DNA of 64,000 nt from Streptomyces sp. DSM 110735. GTDB taxonomy: Bacteria; Actinomycetota; Actinomycetes; Streptomycetales; Streptomycetaceae. The DNA lies in contig NZ_JACYHF010000001.1 in NCBI RefSeq assembly GCF_016482685.1, positions 496,001 to 560,000 on the forward strand, written 5' to 3'. Positions within the stretch are counted from its first letter, which is position 1; every line of letters begins with the position of its first letter. Shown one piece after another: positions 8,167-17,301 of this stretch. Under the pieces are notes generated by a model. That model made no database searches. It worked only from the letters and a program-made list of their open reading frames with translations, and was not told the DNA's origin. The translations under genes and the position numbers were made by a program.

Positions 8167-8907
8167 ATGACCACGACCTCGCCCCAGGGGCGCACCGAAC
8201 TGCTGAGGCCGGACGGGAGCCCCGTCCGTGTGCTGGTGGTGGACGACGAGCTGTCCATCACCGAACTGCTGAGCATGGCCCTGCGCTACGAGGGCTGGCA
8301 GATCAGGAGCGCGGGGGACGGGCAGGGCGCGCTGCGCACCGCGCGGGAGTTCCGGCCCGACGCCGTGGTCCTGGACATGATGCTGCCGGACATGGACGGT
8401 CTGACCGTGCTGAGCAGGCTGCGCCGTGAACTGCCCGACGTGCCCGTGCTGTTCCTCACCGCCAAGGACGCGGTGGAGGACCGGATCGCCGGGCTCACCG
8501 CGGGCGGCGACGACTATGTGACCAAGCCGTTCAGCCTGGAGGAGGTCGTGGCCCGGCTGCGCGGGCTGATCCGGCGCTCCGGGGCGGCGGACCGGAGGTC
8601 GGATTCCATGCTGGTGGTCGGGGACCTGACCCTGGACGAGGACAGCCACGAGGTGACCCGGGGCGGCGACTCCATCCACCTCACCGCGACCGAGTTCGAG
8701 CTGCTGCGCTTCCTCATGCGCAACCCGCGCCGGGTGCTCAGCAAGGCGCAGATACTGGACCGGGTCTGGTCGTACGACTTCGGTGGACAGGCCAACGTGG
8801 TCGAGCTGTACATCTCGTATCTGCGCCGGAAGATCGACGCGGGGCGCGAGCCGATGATCCACACCCGGCGCGGCGCGGGTTATCTGATCAAGCCCGCCGT
8901 GTCATGA
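8167..8907 (+). CDS. OmpR-type response regulator
   Basis: 246 aa. The receiver domain (about 20-135) keeps the acidic pair DDE, the phospho-acceptor Asp in VVLDMMLPDMDG, the Thr in FLTAKD and the Lys in VTKPF. The C-terminal winged helix (about 150-245) has LTATEFELLRFLMRNPRRVLSKAQI and the YISYLRRKID wing. It overlaps the kinase gene by ATGA, so the two are translationally coupled. It is first in a run with glycosyltransferase genes at 10607 and 12097, so envelope glycan control is likely. Confidence 0.95.
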   Translation: MTTTSPQGRTELLRPDGSPVRVLVVDDELSITELLSMALRYEGWQIRSAGDGQGALRTAREFRPDAVVLDMMLPDMDGLTVLSRLRRELPDVPVLFLTAKDAVEDRIAGLTAGGDDYVTKPFSLEEVVARLRGLIRRSGAADRRSDSMLVVGDLTLDEDSHEVTRGGDSIHLTATEFELLRFLMRNPRRVLSKAQILDRVWSYDFGGQANVVELYISYLRRKIDAGREPMIHTRRGAGYLIKPAVS

Positions 8908-10592
8908 GCGGGCGACGGCGACCGCGCCGGTCCGGCGGTCGCCTGAGGGCGCAGCCGCGCACGCTGCGGACGCGGCTGGTCGTCGCGTCCGTGGCGCTGA
9001 TCGCCGTGGTGTCCGCGGTGATCGGGACGGTGACCACGCTGGCCCTGCACGAGCACCTGTACGCCCAGTTGAACGGCCAGGTGAAGGAGATCACCGTACG
9101 CGCCGTGGGACGTCTGCACCTGCCCGGTGCCGGGGGTCCCACCTCTCCCGCGAGCGGTATCGGCATCCCGACGGACACCTCGCCTCCGGCCGAGAAGGTC
9201 GGCACGCTGCTCACCACGGGACCGACACCGCGCGGGACCGTCGCCGGGTTCGTGCGGGACGGCAAGGTGGTCTACGCCGCCGTGTCCCAGGAGCAGACCG
9301 ACAGCCAGAACCGGTTCAAGCGGATGCGCGCCCAGGCGCTCACCGCCGACCAGGTCGAGGCGCTCGCCACGGCGCCCCGGGACGACAGCCCGCACACCGT
9401 GCACCTGCCGGGGCGCGGCGACTACCTCGTGCGGTTCGTCTCCAGCGACGACGGCGCCGACCAGTTCTACGTCGCCCTGCCCACCGCCGGGGTCGACGGC
9501 ACCGTGGACACCCTCATCCTGGTCGAGGTGTGCGTCACCCTCGCCGGACTCGCCGCCGCCTCGCTGGCCGGGGCGGTCATCGTCGGCGTGGCCACCCGCC
9601 CGCTGCGCCGGGTCGCCGCCACCGCCACCCGGGTCTCCGAACTCCCCCTGCACAGCGGCGAGGTGAACCTCAGCGAGCGCGTCCCCGAGTCGGAGTGCGA
9701 CCCGCACACCGAGGTCGGCCGGGTCGGCGCCGCGCTCAACCGGATGCTCGACCATGTGCACGGCGCCCTGCACGCCCGCCAGCAGAGCGAGATGCGGGTA
9801 CGGCGCTTCGTCGCCGACGCCAGTCACGAACTGCGCACCCCGCTCGCCTCGATACGCGGCTACGCCGAGCTGACCCGGCGCGGACGCGAACCCGTCGGAC
9901 CGGACACCCGGCACGCGCTGGGCCGGATCGAGTCCGAGGCGGCGCGGATGACGCTGCTGGTGGAGGACCTGCTGCTGCTCGCCCGCCTGGACGCGGGGCG
10001 CCCGCTCCAGTTCGAGCCCGCCGACCTGGTCCCGCTGGTCGTGGACACGGTCAGCGACGCGCGCGCCGCCGGGCTCGGGCACAACTGGCGGCTCGACCTG
10101 CCCGACGAGCCCGCGCTCGTGACCGCCGACGTCGCCCGGCTGCACCAGGTGCTGGTCAACCTGCTGGGCAACGCCCGCAACCACACCCCGCCGGGCAGCA
10201 CCGTGACCGCACGGGTGCGCCCGCGCGGTCCCTGGATGTGCGTGGACATCGAGGACAACGGTCCGGGCATCCCGCCCGAGCTGCTGCCGCACGTCTTCGA
10301 GCGGTTCGCGCGCGGCGACTCGGCGCGCACCCGCGCCACCGGCTCCACCGGTCTCGGTCTCGCCATCGTGCGGGCCGTCGTCCTCGCGCACGGCGGCGAC
10401 GTGCACGTGGAGAGCGCGCCGGGGCGCACCGTGTTCACCGTCCGGCTGCCGCTGACGTCCGGTCAGCGGGACGGGTCGTCCCTGGCGCCCGGCCGACCGG
10501 AACAGTCGCCCCTGACGCAGGGTCAACCGGAACACCGGACTCACTCACAGCCGGACCACAGCGTCACCACACGTGCGCGACAGGGCGCCTGA
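8904..10592 (+). CDS. Sensor histidine kinase
   Basis: 562 aa. TM1 is at about 25-47, an extracytoplasmic sensor region of about 150 residues follows, TM2 is at about 205-230, then HAMP, HisKA with DASHELRTPL (phospho-acceptor His), and HATPase with N-box LVNLLGNARNH, DNGPGIP and STGLGLAIV. The C-terminal tail is Gln/Pro/Ser-rich and disordered (repeated GxxEQSPLTQGQPEH). Cognate partner of the OmpR regulator it overlaps. The signal is unknown. Confidence 0.95.
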   Translation: MSGRRRPRRSGGRLRAQPRTLRTRLVVASVALIAVVSAVIGTVTTLALHEHLYAQLNGQVKEITVRAVGRLHLPGAGGPTSPASGIGIPTDTSPPAEKVGTLLTTGPTPRGTVAGFVRDGKVVYAAVSQEQTDSQNRFKRMRAQALTADQVEALATAPRDDSPHTVHLPGRGDYLVRFVSSDDGADQFYVALPTAGVDGTVDTLILVEVCVTLAGLAAASLAGAVIVGVATRPLRRVAATATRVSELPLHSGEVNLSERVPESECDPHTEVGRVGAALNRMLDHVHGALHARQQSEMRVRRFVADASHELRTPLASIRGYAELTRRGREPVGPDTRHALGRIESEAARMTLLVEDLLLLARLDAGRPLQFEPADLVPLVVDTVSDARAAGLGHNWRLDLPDEPALVTADVARLHQVLVNLLGNARNHTPPGSTVTARVRPRGPWMCVDIEDNGPGIPPELLPHVFERFARGDSARTRATGSTGLGLAIVRAVVLAHGGDVHVESAPGRTVFTVRLPLTSGQRDGSSLAPGRPEQSPLTQGQPEHRTHSQPDHSVTTRARQGA

Positions 10593-10606
10593 CAAGAGTC
10601 ACTTCC

Positions 10607-12100
10607 ATGCGAAGCGACTCTTCTCCCGGCACCCTGCCGGCGCGGGAGCACCTCCCCGCCGACGCCGCGGGCACGCCGGTCCTGGACGTAGTCATCCCGG
10701 TCTACAACGAGGAGAAGGACCTCGAACCGTGTGTGCTCAGGCTGCACGAGCACCTGACCCGCACCTTCCCGTACGGCTTCCGCATCACCGTCGCGGACAA
10801 CGCGTCCACCGACACCACCCCGCTCGTCGCGGACCGCCTCGCCGCCGCCCTCCCCGAGGTGAGCGTCCACCGCCTGGAGCAGAAGGGACGGGGGCGCGCC
10901 CTCAGGACCGTGTGGTCCACCTCGGACGCGCCGGTCCTCGCCTACATGGACGTCGACCTCTCCACCGACCTCAACGCCCTGCTCCCGCTGGTCGCCCCGC
11001 TGATCTCCGGCCACTCCGACCTCGCGATCGGCTCCCGGCTCAGCCGGACCTCCCGGGTGGTGCGCGGACCCAAGCGGGAGTTCATCAGCCGCGGCTACAA
11101 CCTGATCCTGCGCGGCTCGCTCCAAGCCCGGTTCTCCGACGCGCAGTGCGGGTTCAAGGCCATAAGGCGCGACGTGGCCCAGGTGCTGCTGCCGCTGGTG
11201 CAGGACACCGGCTGGTTCTTCGACACCGAGATGCTGGTGCTTGCCGAGCGGGCCGGGCTGCGCATCCACGAGGTGCCGGTCGACTGGGTCGACGACCCGG
11301 ACTCCACCGTGCACATCGTGCGCACCGCGACCGACGACCTCAAGGGCGTCTGGCGCGTGGGCCGCGCGCTCGCCACCGGCTCGCTCCCGCTGGACCGCCT
11401 CGCCCGCCCCTTCGGGGACGACCCGCGCGACCGCGAGATCTCCGACGTGCCCGGCGGGCTGGCCCGCCAGTTGGTCGGCTTCTGCGTGGTGGGCGGTCTG
11501 TCCACCCTGTTCTATCTGCTGCTCTACAGCGTCTTCCGGCAGTTCTCCGGCTCCCAGGTCGCCAACGCGCTCGCCCTGCTGCTGTCCGCGCTGGCCAACA
11601 CCGCCGCCAACCGCCGCCTCACCTTCGGCGTGCGCGGGCGGGGCGGCGCCGTACGGCACCAGGCGCAGGGGCTGGTCGTCTTCGCCATCGGACTCGCCCT
11701 GACCAGCGGCTCCCTGGCCGCCCTGAGCGCGGCCACCGCCCACCCCGCGCACTCCACCGAACTCGCGGTCCTCATCGCCGCCAACCTCGCGGCGACCGTC
11801 CTGCGCTTCCTCCTCTTCCGCGCCTGGGTCTTCCCGGACCGCACCGAGCCGGTACGGCAGCCGACCCCGCCCGCCGAACAGCCCGCGCCCTTCGCGCCGT
11901 TCACCCCCGCCGCCCAGCACGCGCGGACCGGGTACGGCACCGAGCCGCCGTACGCCCCGCAGGCGCCCTACGCCCCGCAAGCCGCGTACGCCTCCCAGGC
12001 CACCTACGACCCGCACACCCCGTACGCCCCGCCGACCCCGTACGACGACCCGACCGTCCCGCACCCGACCACCACCACCCGACCGGGGGACTCCCGATGA
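10607..12100 (+). CDS. GT2 glycosyltransferase fused to GtrA-like membrane domain
   Basis: 497 aa. The ATG at 10607 starts 14 bases after the kinase stop. A polyprenol-phosphate-sugar synthase type GT2 domain covers about 25-255 (VIPVYNEEKDL, DNASTD, YMDVDLSTDLNALLPL). A GtrA domain with about four TM helices covers about 285-405. The C-terminal tail is a low-complexity run of PYAPQA-like repeats. Probably makes and flips a lipid-phosphate-linked sugar on the inner membrane face for the next enzyme, whose start overlaps this stop by 4 bases. Confidence 0.9.
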   Translation: MRSDSSPGTLPAREHLPADAAGTPVLDVVIPVYNEEKDLEPCVLRLHEHLTRTFPYGFRITVADNASTDTTPLVADRLAAALPEVSVHRLEQKGRGRALRTVWSTSDAPVLAYMDVDLSTDLNALLPLVAPLISGHSDLAIGSRLSRTSRVVRGPKREFISRGYNLILRGSLQARFSDAQCGFKAIRRDVAQVLLPLVQDTGWFFDTEMLVLAERAGLRIHEVPVDWVDDPDSTVHIVRTATDDLKGVWRVGRALATGSLPLDRLARPFGDDPRDREISDVPGGLARQLVGFCVVGGLSTLFYLLLYSVFRQFSGSQVANALALLLSALANTAANRRLTFGVRGRGGAVRHQAQGLVVFAIGLALTSGSLAALSAATAHPAHSTELAVLIAANLAATVLRFLLFRAWVFPDRTEPVRQPTPPAEQPAPFAPFTPAAQHARTGYGTEPPYAPQAPYAPQAAYASQATYDPHTPYAPPTPYDDPTVPHPTTTTRPGDSR

Positions 12101-14349
12101 CCACCCAGTACGACCGGTTCACCCCGCCGGAGGCGTCCGCCCCGGCCCCGGTCCCCGAACCGGACGCCCAACACGCCGCCCCCCGGCCCCCGTTCGCCCG
12201 CAGGGTGTGGCGCGGGCGCCCCGACGACCCGGCGTGGGCGCGTCCCGCCTTCCTCGGTCTGCTGGCCGCGACCTTCCTCCTCTACCTCTGGAACCTCGGC
12301 GCCAACGGCTACTCCAACTCCTTCTACGCGGCGGCCGTCCAGGCGGGCAGCAAGTCCTGGAAGGCGTTCTTCTTCGGCTCGCTGGACGCGGGCAACGCCA
12401 TCACCGTCGACAAGCCCTCGGCGTTCCTGTGGCCGATGGAGCTGTCGGTCCGGATCTTCGGACTCAACACCTGGGCGCTGCTCCTCCCCGAGGTCCTGAT
12501 GGGCGTCGGCGCGGTGGCGGTGGTGTACGCGGCGGTACGGCGCCGGTTCAGCCCCGCCTCCGGTCTGATCGCGGGCGCGGTGCTCGCGCTGACACCGGTG
12601 GCGGCACTGATGTTCCGGTTCGACAACCCGGACGCGATGCTGGCCCTGCTGATGTCGCTGGCCTGCTACTTCGTCATCCGCGCGGTCGAGGACGGGCGGA
12701 CGAAGTGGCTGGTGTGGGCGGGTGTGGCCATCGGCTTCGCGTTCCTCGCCAAGACGCTCCAGGCGTTCCTGATCCTGCCGCCGCTCGCGCTGGTCTACGC
12801 CGTCTGCGGGCCCACGCCCCTGCGCAGGCGGCTCGGGCAGCTCGCCCTCGCGACCGGCGCGCTCGTCGCCTCGGGCGGCTGGTGGGTCGCGGTGGTCGAA
12901 CTGTGGCCCGCGTCCTCCCGCCCGTACATCGGCGGTTCGCAGAACAACAGCTTCCTGGAGCTGACCTTCGGCTACAACGGTCTCGGACGTCTCAGCGGCG
13001 ACGAGACCGGCAGCGTCGGCGGCGGTGGCCGGGGCGGTCCCGGCGGGGGCGGCGCCTGGGGGACGACCGGCTGGGACCGGATGTTCGGTGACGAGGTCGG
13101 CAGCCAGGTCTCCTGGCTGCTCCCCGCCGCGCTGATCCTGCTGGTCGCGGGGGTGTGGGCGACGCGCAAGCTGAAGCGCGCCTCCGTCACCCGCGCCTCG
13201 TTCCTGGTCTGGGGCGGCTCGCTGCTGATCACCATGGTGGTCTTCAGCTACATGGCGGGCATCTTCCACCAGTACTACACGGTCGCCCTCACGCCCTACC
13301 TCGGCGCCGTGACCGGCATGGGCGCCGGGCTGCTGTGGGAGCGGCGCAAGGAGACGTGGGCGGCGCTCGTGCTGGCCGCCGCCTCGGTCGCCGGGGGCGC
13401 GTGGGGATACGTGCTGCTCAACCGCACGTCCGACTATCTGCCCTGGCTGAAGTGGCTGGTGCTGGTCGGCGCCCTGGTGGCGGCGCTCGGGCTGGTCTTC
13501 GTCGCCCGGGTGGGCCGTCCGCTCGCGCTCGGCGCGGCCGGGCTCGGTCTCGCGGCGGCGCTCGCCGGTCCTGCGGCGTTCACGCTGAGCACGGTCAACT
13601 CGGCTCACACGGGCTCCATTCCGACGGCTGGTCCGGCGGGCGCGAGCATGATGGGCTTCGGCGGGCGGCGCGGCGGCTTCGCCGCCTTCGGCGAGGGCAT
13701 GACCGGACCGGGCGGCAACCGGCAGGGGGCGCCTGGCGCGAACGGCCAGGGCGCGCCGAACGGCGGCGGCTTCCCGGGCGGCGGCGGAATGCCGGGCCAG
13801 AACGGCAACGGCAACGGCAACGGCAACGGCGGCGGCTTCCCCGGCGGCAGGATGCCCGGCCAGAACGGCAACGGCTCCTCGAAGAGCCAGCGCGGCAACG
13901 GCGGTTTCCCGGGCGGCTTCTCGATGGGCGAGCGCGGTGGCATGGGCGGCGGCATGGGCGGTCTGCTCGACGGCGCCAAGGTCTCCGCCAAGGCGAAGAA
14001 GCTCCTGGAGTCGGACGCCGACGCCTACACCTGGGTCGCCGCCTCCATCGGCTCGCAGAACGCCGCGAGCTACCAACTCGCCACCGGCGACCCGGTGATG
14101 GCCATCGGCGGCTTCAACGGCACCGACCCGTCCCCGACGCTCGCGCAGTTCAAGAAGTACGTGGCCGACGGCAAGATCCACTACTTCATCGCGGGCGGCG
14201 GCATGGGAGGCGGCATGGGCGGCCGGGGCGGTGAGGGCCGCAGCAGCGGCTCGTCGTCCGGGATCAGCACCTGGGTGGAGGCTCACTTCACCAAGGTGAC
14301 GGTCGGTTCGGCCACCTTCTACGACCTGACCCAGCCGAAGAAGAGCTGA
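12097..14349 (+). CDS. ArnT/PMT-like membrane glycosyltransferase (GT39/83 type)
   Basis: 750 aa. The start overlaps the previous stop (ATGA). A short cytoplasmic Pro-rich N-terminus leads to about 11-12 TM helices (residues about 45-490) with the family hallmark NGYSNSFYAAAVQ and DKPSAFLWPM after TM1 and FRFDNPDAML further on. A long Gly/Asn/Pro-rich linker (about 505-630, GNGNGNG, FPGG, GGMGGGMGG) joins a small C-terminal domain with YVADGKIHYFIAGGG. It likely transfers sugar from the lipid carrier to an external acceptor. Confidence 0.9.
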   Translation: MTTQYDRFTPPEASAPAPVPEPDAQHAAPRPPFARRVWRGRPDDPAWARPAFLGLLAATFLLYLWNLGANGYSNSFYAAAVQAGSKSWKAFFFGSLDAGNAITVDKPSAFLWPMELSVRIFGLNTWALLLPEVLMGVGAVAVVYAAVRRRFSPASGLIAGAVLALTPVAALMFRFDNPDAMLALLMSLACYFVIRAVEDGRTKWLVWAGVAIGFAFLAKTLQAFLILPPLALVYAVCGPTPLRRRLGQLALATGALVASGGWWVAVVELWPASSRPYIGGSQNNSFLELTFGYNGLGRLSGDETGSVGGGGRGGPGGGGAWGTTGWDRMFGDEVGSQVSWLLPAALILLVAGVWATRKLKRASVTRASFLVWGGSLLITMVVFSYMAGIFHQYYTVALTPYLGAVTGMGAGLLWERRKETWAALVLAAASVAGGAWGYVLLNRTSDYLPWLKWLVLVGALVAALGLVFVARVGRPLALGAAGLGLAAALAGPAAFTLSTVNSAHTGSIPTAGPAGASMMGFGGRRGGFAAFGEGMTGPGGNRQGAPGANGQGAPNGGGFPGGGGMPGQNGNGNGNGNGGGFPGGRMPGQNGNGSSKSQRGNGGFPGGFSMGERGGMGGGMGGLLDGAKVSAKAKKLLESDADAYTWVAASIGSQNAASYQLATGDPVMAIGGFNGTDPSPTLAQFKKYVADGKIHYFIAGGGMGGGMGGRGGEGRSSGSSSGISTWVEAHFTKVTVGSATFYDLTQPKKS

Positions 14350-14400
14350 CCGGGGCACCCCGGCACCCGGACGCCCCCGACACCACGGAGACAATTCGGC

Positions 14401-14434
14401 TGTACACCGTATAGCGCCCGCTATACGGTGTACA
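14401..14434. promoter_or_regulatory. Palindromic TetR-type operator over the MFS promoter
   Basis: TGTACACCGTATAG (14401-14414) and its exact complement CTATACGGTGTACA (14421-14434) flank 6 bases. TATACG at 14422-14427 could be a -10 element, which would place the transcript start at or next to the ATG at 14437. No ribosome site precedes that ATG, so a leaderless mRNA is likely. The TetR gene at 15972 is the obvious ligand. Confidence 0.8.
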
Positions 14435-14436
14435 GC

Positions 14437-15879
14437 ATGTCCGTCTCCCCCGAGCTGCCCGCGTCCCAGGCGCCCCCGGCTCCCCAGGCACCCGAGGGAC
14501 ACGCCCGCCGCTGGCTGATCCTCGGCGTCATCTGTCTCGCCCAGCTCACCGTGCTCCTGGACAACACGGTGCTGAACGTGGCGATCCCCTCGCTCACCCG
14601 GCTGCTGCACGCGGGCACCGCCGACATCCAGTGGATGATCAACGCGTACTCGCTCGTCCAGTCCGGTCTGCTGCTCACGGCGGGCAGCGCCGCCGACCGC
14701 TTCGGTCGCAAGAAGATGCTGCTCGCCGGGCTCGCGGTGTTCGGCACCGGCTCACTGGTGGCCGGACTCGCCGACAACACCGGCCAGTTGATCGCCGCGC
14801 GCGCCGGGATGGGCGTCGGCGGCGCGCTGCTGATCACCACCACGCTCGCCGTGGTGATGCAGATCTTCGCGCCCGAAGAACAGCCCAAGGCGATCGGCAT
14901 CTGGGCGGCGGTCAACTCGCTCGGTTTCGCGGTGGGCCCGCTGATCGGCGGTTTCGTCCTGGACCACTTCTGGTGGGGTGCGATCTTCCTGATCAACCTC
15001 CCGGTCGCCGTCCTCGGTCTGATCGCGGTCGCGGCGCTCGTACCGGAGTCGAAGGCGGCGCCCGCCGAGGCGCGCGGCGGACGCCCCGACCTGCTCGGCG
15101 CGCTGCTCTCCACCATCGGCATGGCCGCCCTGGTGTTCGCGGTCATCTCCGGACCGCACCACGGCTGGACCTCCCCCCGCGTCCTCGGCACGGCGACCCT
15201 GGCGGTCCTGGTCCTCGCCCTCTTCGCGTACTGGGAGAGCCGCGTCCCCGACCCGATGCTCGACCCGCACTTCTTCCGCGACCGCAGGTTCACCGGCGCG
15301 GTCGCCGGGGTCGTGCTCATCACCTTCGGGATGGGCGGGGCACTGTTCCTGCTCACCCAGCACCTCCAGTTCGTCCTCGGCTACGGCCCGCTGGAGGCGG
15401 GGGTGCGCACCGCGCCCCTCGCCCTGACCGTCGTCGCGCTCAACTTCTCCGGTCTGTCCGCGAAGTGGGCGGGAAAGCTGGGTACCCCGGTCGCCATCGC
15501 GCTGGGCATGGTGCTGATGGCGGCAGGGCTCGTCTCCATCGCCGAGCTGGCGTCCGCCGGATACGGCGGCACGCTGCTCGGGCTGGTGCTGATCGGCGCC
15601 GGGTGCGCGGTCGCCAACCCGGCGATGGCGCACGCCATCATGAGCGCGATCCCGCCGGACAAGGCGGGCGTCGGCGCCGGGATCAACGGCACGCTCGCCG
15701 AGTTCGGCAACGGGCTCGGGGTCGCCGTCCTCGGCGCGGTGCTCAGCTCCGCCGTGGCCTCGGGGCGGTCGCTGTCGGCGGGGCTCGGGCAGGGACAGCT
15801 CGTGGGCGCGGTCGCCGTCCTCGCGGGCGGGTTCGTGGCGGCGGGGCTCCTGCGGCGCGCGGAGCGCACGGCAGCCTGA
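14437..15879 (+). CDS. MFS drug efflux transporter, DHA2 (EmrB/QacA) type
   Basis: 480 aa with about 14 TM helices. The ATG at 14437 is chosen over an in-frame GTG at 14428, which lies inside the operator palindrome. Motifs: LDNTVLNVAIPSL in TM1, the loop signature AGSAADRFGRKKM between TM2 and TM3, and motif C-like GVGGALL/GFAVGPLIGG in TM5. Exports a drug-like compound by proton antiport. Its own repressor gene follows 92 bases downstream. Confidence 0.92.
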   Translation: MSVSPELPASQAPPAPQAPEGHARRWLILGVICLAQLTVLLDNTVLNVAIPSLTRLLHAGTADIQWMINAYSLVQSGLLLTAGSAADRFGRKKMLLAGLAVFGTGSLVAGLADNTGQLIAARAGMGVGGALLITTTLAVVMQIFAPEEQPKAIGIWAAVNSLGFAVGPLIGGFVLDHFWWGAIFLINLPVAVLGLIAVAALVPESKAAPAEARGGRPDLLGALLSTIGMAALVFAVISGPHHGWTSPRVLGTATLAVLVLALFAYWESRVPDPMLDPHFFRDRRFTGAVAGVVLITFGMGGALFLLTQHLQFVLGYGPLEAGVRTAPLALTVVALNFSGLSAKWAGKLGTPVAIALGMVLMAAGLVSIAELASAGYGGTLLGLVLIGAGCAVANPAMAHAIMSAIPPDKAGVGAGINGTLAEFGNGLGVAVLGAVLSSAVASGRSLSAGLGQGQLVGAVAVLAGGFVAAGLLRRAERTAA

Positions 15880-15971
15880 GAGCCGGAGGATGTGGGTATG
15901 CGGCCACAGGGTCGCCCGGCAGGTCTGGCATCGTGACCGGTGACCGGGCCAGTGACGAGGAGGATGCGCCG

Positions 15972-16727
15972 ATGGTGAAGGCGGAGCGGTCGGCGCGGGA
16001 CAGTGTCTGGCTCGGCGGCAAGGAGCGGCGCGGCACCCGCGCGGGCCAGCCCTCGGGGCTCGACCGGGAGCGGATCACCACCGCGTCGCTGCGGTTGCTG
16101 GACGCCGAGGGGCTGGAGAAGTTCTCCATGCGACGCCTCGCTGCCGAGCTGAACGTCACCGCGATGTCCCTGTACTGGTACGTCGACACCAAGGACGACC
16201 TGCTCGAACTCGCCCTGGACGCCGCCTTCGGCGAGCTGCCGCTGCCCGACTTCGAGGACACCGGCGCCGACTGGCGTGTCCAACTGCGCGAACTGGCCAC
16301 CGCTTACCGCGCGTTGCTCGTGCGCCACCCCTGGCTGTCCCCGCTCGCGGGCCGCTATCTCAACATCGGCCCGAACTCCCTCGCCTTCTCCCAGGGCATC
16401 CGCCTCGCGGTGCGCCGGGCGGGGCTGCCCGCACACGGGGTGACCGGGGCGATCTCGGCGGTCTTCCAGTTCGTGTACGGCTTCGGCACCATCGAGGGTC
16501 ACTTCTTCGCCCGGATCGCCGCCACCGGGCTGAGCCCGGACGAGTACTTCGCGCAGGCCATGACCTCTTTCTCGGAGATCCCCGGCACCGCCGAGATGTT
16601 CCGGGAGTCCAGCGAGCTGATGGCGGCGCGGGGCGGCGACACGGTCGCGGAGATGATGGACCGCGACTTCACCTTCGCCCTCGACCTGCTGATCGCGGGC
16701 ATCGAGGCGATGGTCGCGCGCGGCTGA
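15972..16727 (+). CDS. TetR-family repressor
   Basis: 251 aa. The ATG at 15972 follows GACGAGGAGG; a GTG at 15933 is possible. The helix-turn-helix covers about 30-85 (ITTASLRLLDAEGLEKFSMRRLAAELNVTAMSLYWYV) and the rest matches the TetR_C_1 ligand-binding domain (DWRVQLRELATAYRALLVRHPW). It sits downstream of the MFS gene it probably represses through the palindrome at 14401-14434. Confidence 0.92.
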   Translation: MVKAERSARDSVWLGGKERRGTRAGQPSGLDRERITTASLRLLDAEGLEKFSMRRLAAELNVTAMSLYWYVDTKDDLLELALDAAFGELPLPDFEDTGADWRVQLRELATAYRALLVRHPWLSPLAGRYLNIGPNSLAFSQGIRLAVRRAGLPAHGVTGAISAVFQFVYGFGTIEGHFFARIAATGLSPDEYFAQAMTSFSEIPGTAEMFRESSELMAARGGDTVAEMMDRDFTFALDLLIAGIEAMVARG

Positions 16728-16737
16728 GCTGCGAGAG

Positions 16738-16765
16738 CTAGTGCCGCGGCCTGCTGCGGCACTAG
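16738..16765. terminator. Bidirectional terminator, CTAGTGCC type
   Basis: CTAGTGCCGC (16738-16747) pairs perfectly with 16756-16765 across an 8-base loop, between the convergent TetR and PPOX genes. The TAG stop of the PPOX gene (minus strand) is inside the right arm. A similar hairpin lies at 38633-38661. Confidence 0.75.
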
Positions 16766-17229
16766 TCCCCCTCGACCAGCCGTGCCGGGAAGCCGCCCGT
16801 CGCCACCGGACCCCACCGCTGCGGCGTCACCCGGATCACGGACTTGCCCTGGCGGATCATCGCCTGCCGGTACTCGTCCCAGTCGGGGTGCTCGCCCGCG
16901 ATGTTGCGGTAGTACTCCACCAGCGGTTCCAGCGAGTCCGGCGCGTCGACGACCTCGGCGGTGCCGTCGACCTGGACCCAGGGTCCGTTCCAGTCGTCGC
17001 TCAGCACGATCACACTGACCCGGGGGTCCTTCCTGATGTTCCTGGTCTTGGCCCGCTCGGGATAGGTGGCGGCCACGATCCGCCCCGAGTCGTCCACCCC
17101 GCAGGTCAGCGGAGACCCCTGCGGCCCGCCGTCGCCCCGCCGGGTCAGCAGGATCGCGCGATGGCGGGGGCGCACGAAGTCCAGCAGCTCGTCCAGCGTC
17201 ACGCGGGTGTTCGTCGCGATATTCGGCAT
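16762..17229 (-). CDS. PPOX-class F420-dependent oxidoreductase
   Basis: 155 aa, the usual family length. The split beta-barrel fold is indicated by RHRAILLTRRGDGGPQGSPLTCGVDDSGRIVAATYPERAKTRN-like spacing (only short parts quoted here: residues about 20-65), then NIRKDPRVSVIVLSD and GTAEVVD. The C-terminal part has YYRNIAGEHPDWDEYRQAM and IRVTPQRWGPV, typical of actinobacterial F420-binding members. It reduces an unknown substrate with F420H2. The stop codon lies in a shared terminator hairpin. Confidence 0.85.
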   Translation of the reverse strand: MPNIATNTRVTLDELLDFVRPRHRAILLTRRGDGGPQGSPLTCGVDDSGRIVAATYPERAKTRNIRKDPRVSVIVLSDDWNGPWVQVDGTAEVVDAPDSLEPLVEYYRNIAGEHPDWDEYRQAMIRQGKSVIRVTPQRWGPVATGGFPARLVEGD

Positions 17230-17250
17230 GGCGGCAGCCTAGGACCACAG

Positions 17251-17281
17251 CGGCCCGGCCGGGGTGCGCCCGGCCGGGCCG
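17251..17281 (-). terminator. Terminator after the YceI-domain gene
   Basis: A perfect 13-bp stem, 17251-17263 with 17269-17281, 5-base loop, 20 bases past the stop of the YceI gene on the minus strand. Confidence 0.8.
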
Positions 17282-17301
17282 TGTCGGATTCCCGGAGTGG
17301 G

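Noticed and set aside
9530..10500. Plus-strand frame over the histidine kinase in another phase
   Set aside because: Shadow of the kinase gene; Arg/Pro/Ala-rich and without motifs.
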